From Brachynemurus nebulosus (Eukaryota; Arthropoda; Insecta; Neuroptera; Myrmeleontidae), in assembly GCA_035578155.1 (NCBI GenBank), contig JAPWDM010000013.1, positions 8,209,527 through 8,273,526 of the forward strand: 64,000 nt of DNA, given 5' to 3'. The position numbers and the translations under genes are program-made. Positions 36,059 through 47,863 of this stretch are shown here, piece by piece (position 1 is the stretch's first letter; each line of letters starts with the position of its first letter). Under the pieces are notes generated by a model. It saw only the letters and a program-made list of their open reading frames with translations. It did no database searches and was not told the origin of the DNA.

Positions 36059-37393
36059 TATTTATTTATAAAGAAAAAAATAGACTCAGTAGTTCAATTG
36101 TCACAAATTTGTCAGTACTGATCGATTCACCTTAACTGTAGAATAAAATAAAAAATTCAAATCAGTAAGAATCTTTAGGTCATAGTTTTCTTCCTCGAAT
36201 TTAGTGTTAAATTATCTAGAAAAAAAGTCAAATAAATCCAACTGCGTATTTAATCAAATTACAAAAAATTCAATAATTTTAAAACAGCACATGGACAGTT
36301 TCGTTCATAATAAACATTTGAATTTACTTCGCACCTAACCACGAGAAGGAAAACAAACAAATTTTAATGTGTACTGGACACAAATCAAATCTTATTTACA
36401 ATCTCTAATCAAGGTGGTCGAAAATTTTCACATCTTAATTTCAGCTTCATTTATGCAATTAATTTTAAATCAGTTCTAGGAAAAGAGGACACGGGACACA
36501 TTCCCTGAAAGAAACGTTACAGGTTTACATGAAGCGAATAAAAAACCCAAATTAACCATTTTTTCCGAGGCAATAGGAATTTTATAAATTACAAACATAC
36601 TTCCAATCTATTTTTGAACGATTACACCGATATTTACAATTCTATTTTACTTTCTTTGTTATAATTTATTCATAATTTCCAAAATATTTGCTTGTTGGTC
36701 AAGTATGCTTAGCTAGCCCAACCCCTTTCACTACTCCTATCCGTCGTAGGATGTATATAAATATGCATTAGTATAATTTTCACTTATTTAATAGTGATCA
36801 TATTGATCGAAACACGTCATAAGTGTTTTTTTTTTTTTAAATAAGTGTTACGTTTTGTACCAAGCCCTAAGCGTGTTTGTAAAAAATTGTGGATAGCAGT
36901 GTGTCAGTGAGTGGTCCGATACCGCTTAAGTGTGTCAGTCACACAGCAACTGTAGCCGGGTTCAGATCGATTGTTTTCAATCACTTTCAACAATAAGCGA
37001 ATACATATATAGTAATATGCATGTACCCTAACACCGGTATACATATACACTGCACCCGTCTCCCTCCACGTACAGCGTGTGATGTTGGTACCTACACAAC
37101 CGTACATTACACGCATACATCGATACGAGATCTATGTTGTAACATGTTGTGCGTTTGAAGGGGACAGAAATTAGGTCATTTGTGACGTAAGCTACTGTCC
37201 ACATTGAAAAAGCTAGTACAGAGATACGGAGTTTGTTTCTGAATATTCTGTGTTTTGTATCAAGTAAAATGTTTTATTTATTAATAATAATAATTCGTCT
37301 AGTTTTGCATTTTACAACGAAATTCCATACTTAGTCCATATTCCCCTGTTTACAAATACACATTTCCTTTACACACACTGTCTGTTTCCCTGT
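36059..37393. other. no gene; GAAAC motif in a short inverted repeat
   Basis: At 36781-36847 CACTTATTT and AAATAAGTG bracket GATCATATTGATCGAAACACG, the same arrangement as at 49.37-49.49 kb. The rest is AT-rich with a few CA/GT-rich stretches (36.88-37.14 kb). No coding feature supported. Confidence 0.4.
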
Positions 37394-37630
37394 TTGCGAT
37401 TTAGGTACTTTGTTGTATCGCAACTTTTAACGTTAACAATGTTTCGTAAGTCGGTCTATAACTTTCGTTGGTCTATGCGTCTGTCTATCGCTGAAACTAA
37501 CGCTAGCAACGTAGAGAAACGCGCATTACTGTTTATACATATTTGTTGTAACAGGTGTAACGTTATATCTTATCGTAATCGATCCTTTTTAAACACAGCA
37601 TTCATAATGTACATTGGGTCTGTTGAATAA
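37394..37630 (+). other. unrecognised 78-codon open frame
   Basis: Encodes a mixed-composition peptide (MRFRYFVVSQLL..SIAETNASNVEKRALL..) in a stretch slightly richer in CG than its neighbours. No domain, signal or paralogue was recognised, and there is no convincing splice structure. Listed only because its composition is less biased than that of other frames. Confidence 0.12.
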
Positions 37631-39255
37631 AAAGAAGTATTTATTTCCTATTTTCTTAGGTTTTACTTAAATAAAAACATAAGTGATTACTTAAAGGGAT
37701 TCGTTAAAAAACAATTAGTCGATTTTTTTTCTTTATAATTATGTTCCTTAAGGTGTTAGACAAATTCTCCTAAAATTTTATTTAAAAAAAAAAATAAAAA
37801 TCAAAAAGCTATGGGCATTTTAGTGCACGCACTTTACTATAATTCAATTTAAAAAAAAAAAAAATTAAATGCTATTTCCTCAAAAGTACATTTTTTGACA
37901 TGGTTCCTCATGTATCTCAAAAGGTATTTGCGATATGGACATAAATCAAAGTGCATATTATTCCTCGATACCGTCATTTTGGCAAGAACTAGGATCTTTT
38001 GGTTCCGTAATATATTTTCAAAGTGGCGGCTGTTTATAGCCAAGAAAAAGCTGCAATTTTTGAAAATTTATTTTCAAAATGCGAGTTCTCGCTGGTTTTT
38101 TTATTTTTTTTTTTTTTCTTAGATCCTAGTTAGTGTCATAACTGTATATGTATATTTTCCGAAAATTCTTTTGATTTTTTAATTTTTTGATTTTAGTTCA
38201 CTGGGGATTTCAGAACGCGGGGAAACATCAAGGTGGAAAAATCTCGTAGTGTCGACTTCAAAACCATTTATACTCAACTCATTTTTTAATTTTTTTTAAA
38301 TTTTGTTTTTTGTTTGTAATGTCAAGAGATGTAGAAACAATGTTGTATATTTAGTTTTTTAATAAAATATTAATTTGTATAAAAAAAAAAAAAATAATAA
38401 AAATGGTCGATTTTGATGTTTTCTTTGGCGAAGCTCGCCTTAAAAACGAGTTTACCCTGTTTTAGAGTAAATTCTAGAGTAAACTCTTTTTTTTAAGTAA
38501 TAACTTAAAAACTAGGAAGTAAAAGTAAATACTTCTTTTTTTATCCAATAGGCCCATCGACTACACGGTTGTTATTAGAGAACGCACACAAAATAAAACC
38601 GCCAATATGTTTGTTGGGGGTCGTTATTCGTATCATCCAGAGGTATCTTTATACACACACAGATAGATATTTCGACTGCCACGATTCGACTTTCGAGTGA
38701 GTGTTACACTGATGTGGTATCTATATCTTTTTGTAATAACTAACCACCAAACAGAACGCTAATAAATTGTTTGATCTTTTCGCCAGAAATAATATGTCTT
38801 TAAACAACATACCTACAACTAAATGTGTGTATGTGCCCTTTTAAATTGAACATATGATATGATTTTTCGAGCATTTCGAGGTTGGGAAACAAAAAGGGGA
38901 AATTGTTTGATGTTAAATGTTTTGTGTTTTTTTGTGTTTGTAGTTACAAGTTAAGAAAGGAGAAAGGTCTCTGCTATTTTTCGCATAAAATAATCATGCG
39001 AATTAAAAATTTTTATTCACACAATTGTTCTGTGGCTTGTGTTGTTTATTTTATTAATTATTAAAAAACTGTCCGCCATTTGCGACACATTTTTGAGCAC
39101 CCGCTGACTATATATAGTCTAATGAAGCGCTGCATGAACTACGATATTCCTTTATTTCTTGAATAATCAATTTAACATAGATTTTATCGAAACGTATGTA
39201 ACACAGAAATTTCAAATTTTACATACCTAATGTTGGGTCTTGATGACAAACACGG
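37631..39255. other. AT-rich sequence with old repeat fragments
   Basis: Homopolymer-rich. Around 38890-39160 lies the counterpart of the 29.7-29.9 kb repeat. Poly(A) runs near 37786, 37849 and 38381 and poly(T) near 38102. No gene supported. Confidence 0.45.
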
Positions 39256-39263
39256 GTGTGTAC

Positions 39264-39660
39264 TAGTGATGTCGGATGATTAATCGATTATTCGGTTTAG
39301 TCGACTAATTTTGTTTACTCGACTATTTTACCCTCGACTAAATGACTAAAATGATTAATATTTTTTTAAATGACTCAAAACGACTAATTTAACAGTTTCT
39401 GCATTATTTATTAGTCTCGAAAAAATGAAAACTAAAAATTATCTGTTTGTATGATTCTTTACTTTTATGTGAATAATACATTGTAATATGTAATTTTTTT
39501 TTTTTTGAAAAAAAAAAAAAAATTAAAAATAGTAGTCAATAATTAAATTTAAAACATTGTTTTGGAAAGAGTTACATAGGTTACCCTATTCATGAATTGA
39601 GAATTCGACTAAAAATTTAGTCTATTAATCGACTAACTGCATCTCCACTCGATATCACTA
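39264..39660. mobile_element. hAT-type MITE, TCGACTAA subfamily
   Basis: Starts TAGTGATGTCGGATGATTAA and ends CCACTCGATATCACTA. Perfect 8-bp duplication GTGTGTAC (39256-39263, 39661-39668). Subterminal sequence is built from CGACTA / TAGTCG variants (GTCGACTAATTTTG, CTCGACTATTTTAC). Length 397 bp, no protein. Confidence 0.93.
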
Positions 39661-39668
39661 GTGTGTAC

Positions 39669-40082
39669 CCAGTCAGCGATCAGAAAAAAAATTTCCTAGA
39701 CTGAAATTGGGAGTCAAATTAGTCCAAATAAAGTTTTAATCATGTGAAAGTATCATTTGAAAGAACCACCTCTAAGGATTCTAAAAGTATTTTGCTTCCG
39801 AGACTACTAAAGTAGCGAAAGCATTTTGATCACTTTTGAAAAATAAAAAATTTTCTCCCTCCAAAATAAAATTTTTTACGCACATTTTACGTTTTAAAGC
39901 TTCCTGAACAATTTTAGGTTGGTCTGTAAGTCGCCATTTTGTACCAAGTGGCATAATTTCTGAACTATTCAATTCTTAATATTAATAGATTTGAGCGTTA
40001 CTTTATGGTATTCGGTATTTGTAAATAATAAACAAATATTTTACTTGGCAAAAATACCACTTTTATTTTAAAACTGTGGGGG
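39669..40082. other. AT-rich sequence with dispersed motif
   Basis: Contains the GAGCGTTACTTTATGGTATTC block (39993-40014) also found at 2900 and, reversed, near 45290. No gene. Confidence 0.5.
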
Positions 40083-40209
40083 GTGGTCTATGATGAGGAA
40101 GTGGAAGGGGTGAGAGTGATAGAAGAATCCAAAAATCAAGAAAAGTCTTTTCTTGATTTTTGGATTCTTCTATCACTCCCACCCCTTCCTCTTCCACATC
40201 ACAGACCAC
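40083..40209. repeat. near-perfect 127-bp hairpin, almost no loop
   Basis: Arms of about 62 bp around a centre at 40146. GTGGTCTATGATGAGGAAGT pairs with ACTTCCTCATCATAGACCAC-like sequence on the right, with only a few mismatches (for example GAGTGATAGAAGAATCC with GGATTCTTCTATCACTC exactly). No terminal duplication is obvious. Confidence 0.95.
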
Positions 40210-40488
40210 TTAATAGAAACTTTGGTAGTTGAATAAAATGCATTCCCTATAAATAAATTTTCTTTGATCTGGTACACATTGTAGCGAGCCAGGAACGGGA
40301 AATTAATAAATTCCATCACAAATATTTTAAATAAACCCTAAACACCAACTACCAACTGATTATAACAACATTCAACACTGCCATAACCGAAAAAAAAAAA
40401 AATTAAAAATATTTTCAAATTATACAAACTGACATAGGATCATCTTAAAAATAATCTATAAGGACATACCAAATATCTCCACTGAGAC

Positions 40489-40518
40489 AGACAACTTTTG
40501 AAAAGTTGTCTTTTTTTT
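40489..40518 (+). other. perfect short hairpin followed by T8
   Basis: AGACAACTTTT, one G, AAAAGTTGTCT, then a run in which T reaches eight (40511-40518). The shape resembles an intrinsic terminator, but such terminators do not operate in eukaryotic nuclei; chance or a Pol III stop is more likely. Confidence 0.5.
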
Positions 40519-40524
40519 GAAAAA

Positions 40525-40779
40525 ATGAAATATTCCAAGCAATTAATTATCTACAAAAAAAGACCTTACCTTTTTTTGTCTAGCGGAAAGCACCAGACGT
40601 ATACAAATAAATGCAAAATAGTTTATATCGAGCCAGTGGATGATCATTGCAATATATCATTTGAATTTTTTTTCCGAAAATCAGAGAAGCAGAAGATGAT
40701 TGGTTTTGATTTGTTGTTTGTTTTTTTTTTCGGATTTGAAACGAATATAAATGTCAAACAAAAATTATTATGCCATTAG
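40525..40779 (+). other. unrecognised open frame, 85 codons from internal ATG
   Basis: The frame from M-K-Y-S-K-Q-L-I-I-Y-K-K-R-P-Y is moderately protein-like in its first 60 residues (GKHQTYTNKCKIVYIEPVDD) and then becomes phenylalanine-rich. It is not in phase with the frame at 40998. Possibly an eroded exon; no family recognised. Confidence 0.15.
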
Positions 40780-40835
40780 TAATGGAAGAATTTTTTTGGC
40801 GGTAGCCAAAAATAAAATCAAAACTCTTTGTTTTT

Positions 40836-40839
<4 letters not shown>

Positions 40840-40868
<29 letters not shown>
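40840..40868. repeat. poly(A), 29 bases
   Basis: Uninterrupted A run. It could be the tail of a retroposed sequence on the plus strand, but no duplication was identified. Confidence 0.95.
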
Positions 40869-40997
40869 CGAAATTGTGTAGGTTTTCTGCGATGACTCAA
40901 TATGTCATTTCATCTCTACTTTTTGGGGGAAAGATAGATGATTAACATTTATCATTTAAGCATTTAATTATAGGGTTGAAGGGCTACTCTTAAAACG

Positions 40998-41243
40998 ATG
41001 TTTTTTTTATCTAAATTTTATCGAAAACTATGTTGTTTTACATTTTTAAAAAATTGTAATTTAGGGATGTTGGAACATGAAAATATATTAATAGACGGCA
41101 TGCCAAAGAATGGATTTATTAACGAATTCCCTGCTGATTCCAAAATCGAAATCGTAAAAAAAGACGATTATATTATTTTGAGGTTTACTAAAATTAAGGC
41201 TGTAAAACTGATCAAAGCAGACGTTTTGATAGGTAGACCATAA
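40998..41243 (+). CDS. unrecognised ORF, 81 codons, protein-like C-terminal part
   Basis: The region from M-L-E-H-E-N-I-L-I-D-G-M-P-K (about residue 24) to the stop after V-L-I-G-R-P has a balanced mix of charged and hydrophobic residues, alternating in a beta-strand-like way (KIEIVKKDDYIILRFTKIKA), unlike the F/K/N-rich noise of other frames. The first 20 residues are noisier, and an upstream in-frame TGA at 40977 limits extension. It could be the last exon of a gene or a decayed insertion. No domain or family is recognised and function is unknown. Confidence 0.25.
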   Translation: MFFLSKFYRKLCCFTFLKNCNLGMLEHENILIDGMPKNGFINEFPADSKIEIVKKDDYIILRFTKIKAVKLIKADVLIGRP

Positions 41244-41676
41244 TAGAAATTTTGAAGTTTCAATAACAAAAAAGTCCGTAGGTCCTATCAGGTCCGTAGA
41301 AAATCATTTGCTTAACATTCTAGTTGGTAAAAATTGTAGATCAACTTGATGACATCATCAGATATATTTGAAAATTGAAATTTGATCCTCAAGTTACTAA
41401 AATTTCACCATCACCTTCATAAAAGTAAGTTCGTAAATAAATTATTTAAAAAAAAATTAAAAATTTATCTCAGTGACGTCATTAAATTTGTTCAGTATCT
41501 AATTGACTTATATTCATTTCGATATGATATATTCATATCGAAAAAGAAAAGATATTAAGAAAAATTATATTAATCCATTAATTTTCCAACAAGTAATATT
41601 TCGTAGCTTAATTTTGTTAACATAATGATAAATTAATTGATATTAAAAAAAAAAAAGAAAAAATTAAATTATAATC
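41244..41676. other. AT-rich sequence, no gene
   Basis: Nothing recognised. Confidence 0.5.
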
Positions 41677-41746
41677 ACTTGTACCGGGATTCGATCCTGA
41701 TACCCCACTATCCGCACTCCATCGCGCTACCGTTAAGCTACAGTCA
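41677..41746 (-). pseudogene. tRNA-like / SINE-type Pol III box A-box B pair
   Basis: On the minus strand TAGCTTAACGGTAGCGC (box A-like) is followed about 40 nt later by GGATCGAATCCC (box B-like). The ends ACTGTA and TACAAGT pair imperfectly. No acceptable anticodon stem was found, so this is not a functional tRNA. It may be the head of a tRNA-derived SINE or a decayed tRNA. No other copy was found in the window. Confidence 0.5.
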
Positions 41747-43804
41747 TCATGATGAAACGTTCTAAATAACTTGATTATATCTTACTTATACTTTTATCCA
41801 AATTTTAAATAAAAATATTTCCTGTATTTTTGAGATGTAGACCTTCATATCGTAAATTTTTAATATTGATATTATGCTCTACTAGCAGACGAAATTTGAT
41901 TGAAATCGGTGGCGACCATACCTGAATTTCTCCTTGTTAGAGGCCCTAATGTCAATACATAATAATAAAAAATTTCAACGAAGTGATGAAAAAGAATTAT
42001 AAAACTTTCAAATACTTATTAAAATATTTAAAATAATATAATTTTTTTAGGTAATCATTCTGTTTATTTAATATACTTTTATTTAACAAATAATTACAAT
42101 TGCATAAATATCTAATAAAAAAATTAAATAATTTTATTTCAGAATGCTTTGTGAATATTTTATTTCTCATCGCAATTAAAATTGCAATCATGAATACAAA
42201 CCTCGTAACAATTTTTTCTCTTTTTTATATCTATTCAAATTTATAATAAGATACATATGTAAATAATATTATGTAATTAAGTTATTATATTATAAAAATG
42301 TAAATTCTCTAATTATCTGCAAACTGGATTTTGGTTAAAAATTTATGGTTATATGATGACAAAAAATATTCGTATTTTGCGAGCCAAAACTGGAATCAAT
42401 TTTAAACTGATACTTTTAAGTTATCAAATTAATTATGGAGTATTTTAAAACCTTGAGGTGCAAATTGACTGTCAAACATTCAAATAAAATTTTTATCAAA
42501 TTTAAAATTTTAAAATAAAGTAATAATCATTAAAACTTAACCATTGGAAATTCAAACAGTAATTTAAAATGAAACAGATACGTACGATTAAAATATTAAA
42601 ATCATAATTACTTATTCTTATAATTTTTTTTCTAATTAATTAGAATAAATATGCACTTAAGATACACATTGTTTACATAATTTGAAATTAATGCGAGAAA
42701 TAATTATTATTTATCAACTTTTTATTACACGTCGTTGAATTAATTCGTATTCTTCTTGGAGAATGTTGGCTTGTACCCGAGTAAAAAAGTTTTAAATTAA
42801 AACTACAATAAAAATCAAAATGACGAAAGAAGTTGCCCAAAAGATCACCAAAAAAAAAGGTAATACAATTTTCTCCGCTATATGGAAATACATTAAACCA
42901 TGGATCTAGTTTTATAGTTCAATTGGTACGCACAGAGACAACACCAAACATTAACTATGATAAGGAATTTCAACTCTAATTTTTTCTATTTTAAACATAC
43001 TTTAATATGTATCAGTAAGTACTGATTTATGGAGTTAAAGGGAATAAAAATCCTTTCCCCATACTGGTTGAAAACAAAAAAGTTTTAAATATTCGGCAAT
43101 ATAAACATTTCTTTGAATTTTATAAAGAAATTTTTTGATAAAAATAGCGATCATCATCCTTTTGCTTACAAGAAAATTTTAATCCAAAATGAAATTTGAA
43201 AGTAAAATAAGTACATAAGTAAAATGATTATAATCTTCTTAACTGAAAATATAAATCCATGCTTACCTCCCTTCTAAGAATTTTTATTTAATTTAAATTT
43301 TTTGACAAATTCATGAAATTTAGCGTTTTAATTTTGGTATAGATTATATTTTCATTTTCTCTGTTTTTACCTTTGCTATTTAGAAAGCCGAAAAGGACAA
43401 AAAAATTATTTTTAACCCTAGAATGTATACAGGGACAGTTATAGGTGTCCCATAGTATATTTTGAGATAACACTCTGTCAATTAATGAAATCTGAAAGGG
43501 TAACTAGGCTTGGAATATTTACAGGAAAATCGTTTACATTAGGAGGTTAACTATATAATGACTTTTTCTTATCCAAGTGAATTTTTATAATTTATGAAAA
43601 ACCGCACACAACTAAATTGTAGGAATCATTTAAATAGCTTGTCTTTTTTTCAAAATTTTCCAAAAAAGTTCATATTTTATTGTCAATTTTACCAATATTT
43701 TGAAAATAAAATTCGAAAATCATTTGAAACCGCTGTTATTACACTGAAAGGTATCTGGAAGCTTCATTTATTCATCCATACACTCAGTCTATACATTATA
43801 TATA
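41747..43804. other. AT-rich sequence; one weak short ORF
   Basis: No gene supported. An ATG at 42820 (ATCAAAATGACG) opens a 29-codon peptide (MTKEVAQKITKKKGN..), and a donor-like G|GTAATA lies at 42859-42865, so a short first exon is conceivable. A single transposon-like end TATACAGGGACAGTTATAGG is at about 43427. The rest is very AT-rich. Confidence 0.35.
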
Positions 43805-44386
43805 CAGGGTGGTAGTGAGTAGGTGCGAAATATTTTAACAGGTGATTGCTAAGGTAATCCTTAATGTAAAAAAGTTCATGCAAACCCAGGTCCGAAAACG
43901 CTTAGTTTCCAAGATACAGAGTAGATTACTGGATAGCTCATACCGGTTTTGTGGTAGGAACAGTAACGGGAAATTATTTTTTATTTTGAAAACTGATACA
44001 TGAGCGACAAAATACTAAGAGATCATTTTTGTCAACATTTTATGGGGCATTTGAAGAAACATTTTCAAATTGGAAAATATTATTGCCTTTTTTTTCTTCA
44101 AAAATATGTCATCACATGGCCATACTGGCGCCACTGGTTTGAGTCCAAATATTTTGTCTGCTTCAGAATATAGGTATTTATCCTGTCATAGTGTGTTCCA
44201 AATTTTGTGTCAATATCTCGAAACGGTTTTGAAATATTTAAGAAAATATTAAATAAGATGAGAAACTGAACAACCTGTATCTTGGAAACTAAGCATTTTT
44301 GAACCTGGGTTTATATGAACTCTTTTACATAAAAGAACCTCAGCAATCATCTGTCAAATCTTTTGCACTTGTTCACTAACATCCTG
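43805..44386. mobile_element. TA-flanked MITE with ~115-bp TIRs (CAGGGTGGTAG ends)
   Basis: Left CAGGGTGGTAGTGAGTAGGT and inverted right CAGGATGTTAGTGAACAAGT. The arms continue in register through GATTGCT..GG, GAGTTCAT..AAACCCAGG and GCTTAGTTTCCAAGATACAG. TA flanks at 43803-43804 and 44387-44388. Length 582 bp. The 44070-44252 frame is in the spacer and unrecognised. Confidence 0.9.
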
Positions 44387-44388
44387 TA

Positions 44389-45082
44389 TACATATATAGT
44401 ATGTTCATTGGTCCATGATTCTTGACTATTCATGAATAAAAAATCACATTGTAGGGTTAACGAAAAATTTTTTTAAACTCAATCTTATTTTCGCACGAAA
44501 AATATTTTCTAATTACAAGAATAAATTTATTCCAGTTGGAAAATTGAAATATTCTATGGAGAATTTTCATAAAATTAGATCTTTATACTTGCGTAGGTAT
44601 ATATTTAATATTTAAAGCGTAATTAATAAAATATTTTGTAATTTAATTTTGTAAGACGAAAAGGATATTTCATTAACGTATTTCTAATTAATGTCTGACA
44701 GTTGATTAAAATTTGATTTTACACTGACAATACCAACTCACTGTGTTACTGTGTTACAACTGACTCAGTTACTGATACTGTTGTAGGTTGAACTAATACG
44801 CGGTTATAGAACGAAGGCTACAAGATACCCCCGTATCATGATATATATCATTTAGTTTGTTAATAATGGAGGCAGAAGCTTTGTTATGATGGTTTCATTT
44901 TCAGCAAAACGTTTCGTTCACGTTTCCTCGTCTTCATTAAATTTTCCAAGAGATTCATCAAACATCAACTCAGAAAATGTACCCATTTTTTTTCTCTGTA
45001 GGTAATACTTATCTAAAATTATATTTACTATAAATTGAATTGAATGAAATTGAATGTCACATTTTTAAAATTAAAGTATCTA
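44389..45082. other. AT-rich sequence, no gene
   Basis: Nothing recognised. Confidence 0.5.
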
Positions 45083-45187
45083 CACGGAGAGAAAATTCCT
45101 ATAAAAATTACTGTGCTCAGCACTACAATCGACGTGTAAAAGGCGAACATATTCAATTTTGTACGGTAAAAATATAAAAATTATAAT
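45083..45187. mobile_element. partial MITE, CACGGAGAGAAA end
   Basis: CACGGAGAGAAAATTCCTAT, then TACTGTGCTCAGCACTACAA, GGCGAACATATTCAATTTTG and ACGGTAAAAATATAAAAATT match the right part of 47631-47861 in reverse orientation. The opposite end is missing. Confidence 0.8.
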
Positions 45188-47628
45188 TAGAGAATGTTTA
45201 CAATAGAAATATAAATCGGCAGACTCATAACGAAGGTTGGCTGTATACATTTTTTTAAGAATAATAAAACAAATATGGAATACTATAAGGTAACGCTCAA
45301 ATCAGTGAATATTAGAAATAAAAATATTGAATTTCTACGTAGAACCACACCTGGAACTCTTAGAGTCAATTTCTGGACGCGGTGCTAGAATCTCAAATTC
45401 GTTAAACGTAACTGTAAAATATAAACTTGAGTTTTCTGTTATTTCATTTCTATCTTAAGAAGCACTAATCATCTAAAAAGAAGAAACACATTTCGTACAA
45501 ATTTGGTCGTTTGCGCATGTAACGATTAAGTTTGTAATGTCATCGCTTTCCAACATTTTTTCAACATAAAGGCAACAAACATATTCTTAAACAATTTCTG
45601 TTTCTCCGTTTGTTTTAATAAAATTGTAATTTTAGCTTATAATTATAATTTTTTTTTATCTTATATGTATGTATGTATACCTTTGTTTATAATTATTTAC
45701 ATTTACCATGATCATTTTTTTCCCGCTAACATTTTAATTTGTTTCCGTTTAAGGCAACAGAAAACAACACACAAAATAGCTTTCTAAACGACATACATGT
45801 ACTTGATATGTAATTAATTTGATAATTATCATTTTGTTTCAAAAAAAGAATATTGCAAAATGTTGTACTAGCGGGTGGTGCACTGTTCGCTTGTACTATA
45901 CTTAAGTGCCTTTAACTATACACATATTACGTAAGTCAAATAAACAATAATTTAATTGTATAGATAATTGTGTAATGAGGTGATTTCCCGGTACTTCCAC
46001 CATACATAATATCTTTAACTCGACAATTCCCAAGCCGCGATCTATCGACAAAATATTCTTATTTTGTGCTAGTTTTTATCTTTAGGTACTCAACATATAA
46101 AAAATAAATAATTAAAAAAAAATACCCTTCTGTTTTTTTTTTAAATGGCGTGTCAATTATAGGTCATACGGGCCGTTATTTGTAATATGAACTGATAAAA
46201 CGGTATGAAATTACCGGCAAAAAATCACTTTCATTATAAGCTTGATTCTTAAATAATAATTTGTTATAACAATATTAACAGTACCAACTTTTTAGACATT
46301 TTTATAACAGCGAAAATACCACAAGATACACTCACGTGCAATAAAACAGCAAATCGTTTGAAACAACAGAATTAATTTGACCGTTAACATAACTTCTGTG
46401 TTGCCAAATTAAAACCATGAATACTACTAAGTATTAACATTATAGTCGTAACACATTTATTTTTAAAATTTGTTATATTGTCTGTAAAAAAAAATCACAA
46501 ATCACTGTCACCTAGAGGTGACACTGGGAATTCCCGAGTTAACTGGCTAATCAATGTTTCAGAGGCAAAAAAACTGATTACTGATTTGAAAATCACTGAT
46601 AAGAAATTGCACAATATATATACACTGATGCATTGTTTAAGCGTAGATACTTCCCATAAAGTTAGTTATACACAGGTGTCTCTAATAAAATTGTCAACAC
46701 GACCGACTTTGTAAGTGGTGAGAGATACAGTTTCAGTTAAACTTAGTGAATTATATAGAAGTACTAGAGGCGACGAATGCTACCGCTAAACTTTCCAAAT
46801 TCCATATAATTCATGAGCTATAGCCAAAAATGCTCATAGTTCCAAATGTCTTTTTCTACCAATAATTTCTTATTGGTAATAGACGTGGTATTTTTTGTCT
46901 ACAAATTAGCAATTTTTTATGGAAAATTTAAATATTTTCGTTGAATTTTTTTACGACTACCCGTCTTTGAGTTACGACTTCAATTTTTATATTACCTCCC
47001 ACATGAATAAAGAGATTAAATAGTTACCAGTGAATAAAAAAATCGGCTAAGAGTGAATCGGGCTCGCACAGTTAGGGCACTGAACAATGAGCAGCTACTA
47101 GACCATATTAAACTTTTTTATTTATGTGTATAATCGCATTCAAATTTGCTTGCTGAAAAATGCATTAGTTGTCGCACATTAAGCTGAAACATTAGTAAAT
47201 TATGTAATTATCAGTGTGAACCATTACACTGTCGAAGAAACTCATAGTTTTCTGAGTGTCTATGATTCACTATCTGTTAACTCTATTAAAATCAAAATTG
47301 CCGCTTTAGAAAAGTAGGAGATAAGGTGGAAGGGAGGAACTGCCGTTTCTAACAAATTTTGAGTTATAGAATTAAGACCATTGGCCAAAAACAAAATTTA
47401 TCTCTTTCCAATTTAATTGAAAATAATTCCAAGACTTAACGTTATATCAAGTTTCAAATTCCTATTTTATATAATTCCTGGGAAAAATGTTTGTGACGAA
47501 GAGACAAACGGACATGAGAGTGATTTTGTAAGAGTTCCGTTTATTCAATTAAGGCACGGAATCCTAAGATTCAATCTAGGGGATCTAGGGGACTGCAGCT
47601 TCTGATTTAAGATCGCTTAAAATTTCCA
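45188..47628. other. AT-rich sequence, no gene
   Basis: No gene supported. The block near 45268-45310 is a reversed copy of the GCGTTACTTTATGGTATTCC motif. A short perfect palindrome, TGTCACCTAGAGGTGACA, is at 46504-46521. A common insect-type repeat tail is annotated separately at 47490. Confidence 0.45.
47490..47575 (+). repeat. probable retroposon tail motif
   Basis: GACAAACGGACATGAGAGTG then AAGAGTTCCGTTT..GGCACGGAATCCTAAG resembles a motif I recall as very common in insect genomes (an 'ACAGACGGACATGA..GTTCCGT..ACGGAACCCTAA' tail), with TTCCGT/ACGGAA forming a small hairpin. This rests on memory of the motif, not on a second copy; a weaker related stretch is at 58985-59005. Confidence 0.4.
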
Positions 47629-47630
47629 TA

Positions 47631-47861
47631 CACGGAGAGAAAAATCATATAATTTTTTTCCTGTCGGGGATGGAACTTTTTACTGTGCTGTTTTACAAAT
47701 TTTACGGAGCTAATATTACGGAAAGAATATTCTATCCTTTAAATTTTCTATGATTAATTATAATTTTTATATTTTTACCGTACAAAATTGAATATGTTCG
47801 CCTTTTACACGTCGATTGTAGTGCTGAGCACAGTAATTTTTCTATGAATTTTCTCTCCGTG
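47631..47861. mobile_element. 231-bp TA-flanked MITE, CACGGAGAGAAA ends
   Basis: Left CACGGAGAGAAAAATCATAT, right ATGAATTTTCTCTCCGTG, inside TA (47629-47630, 47862-47863). The partial relative is at 45083. No coding capacity; the 47732-48016 frame runs across its end. Confidence 0.85.
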
Positions 47862-47863
47862 TA

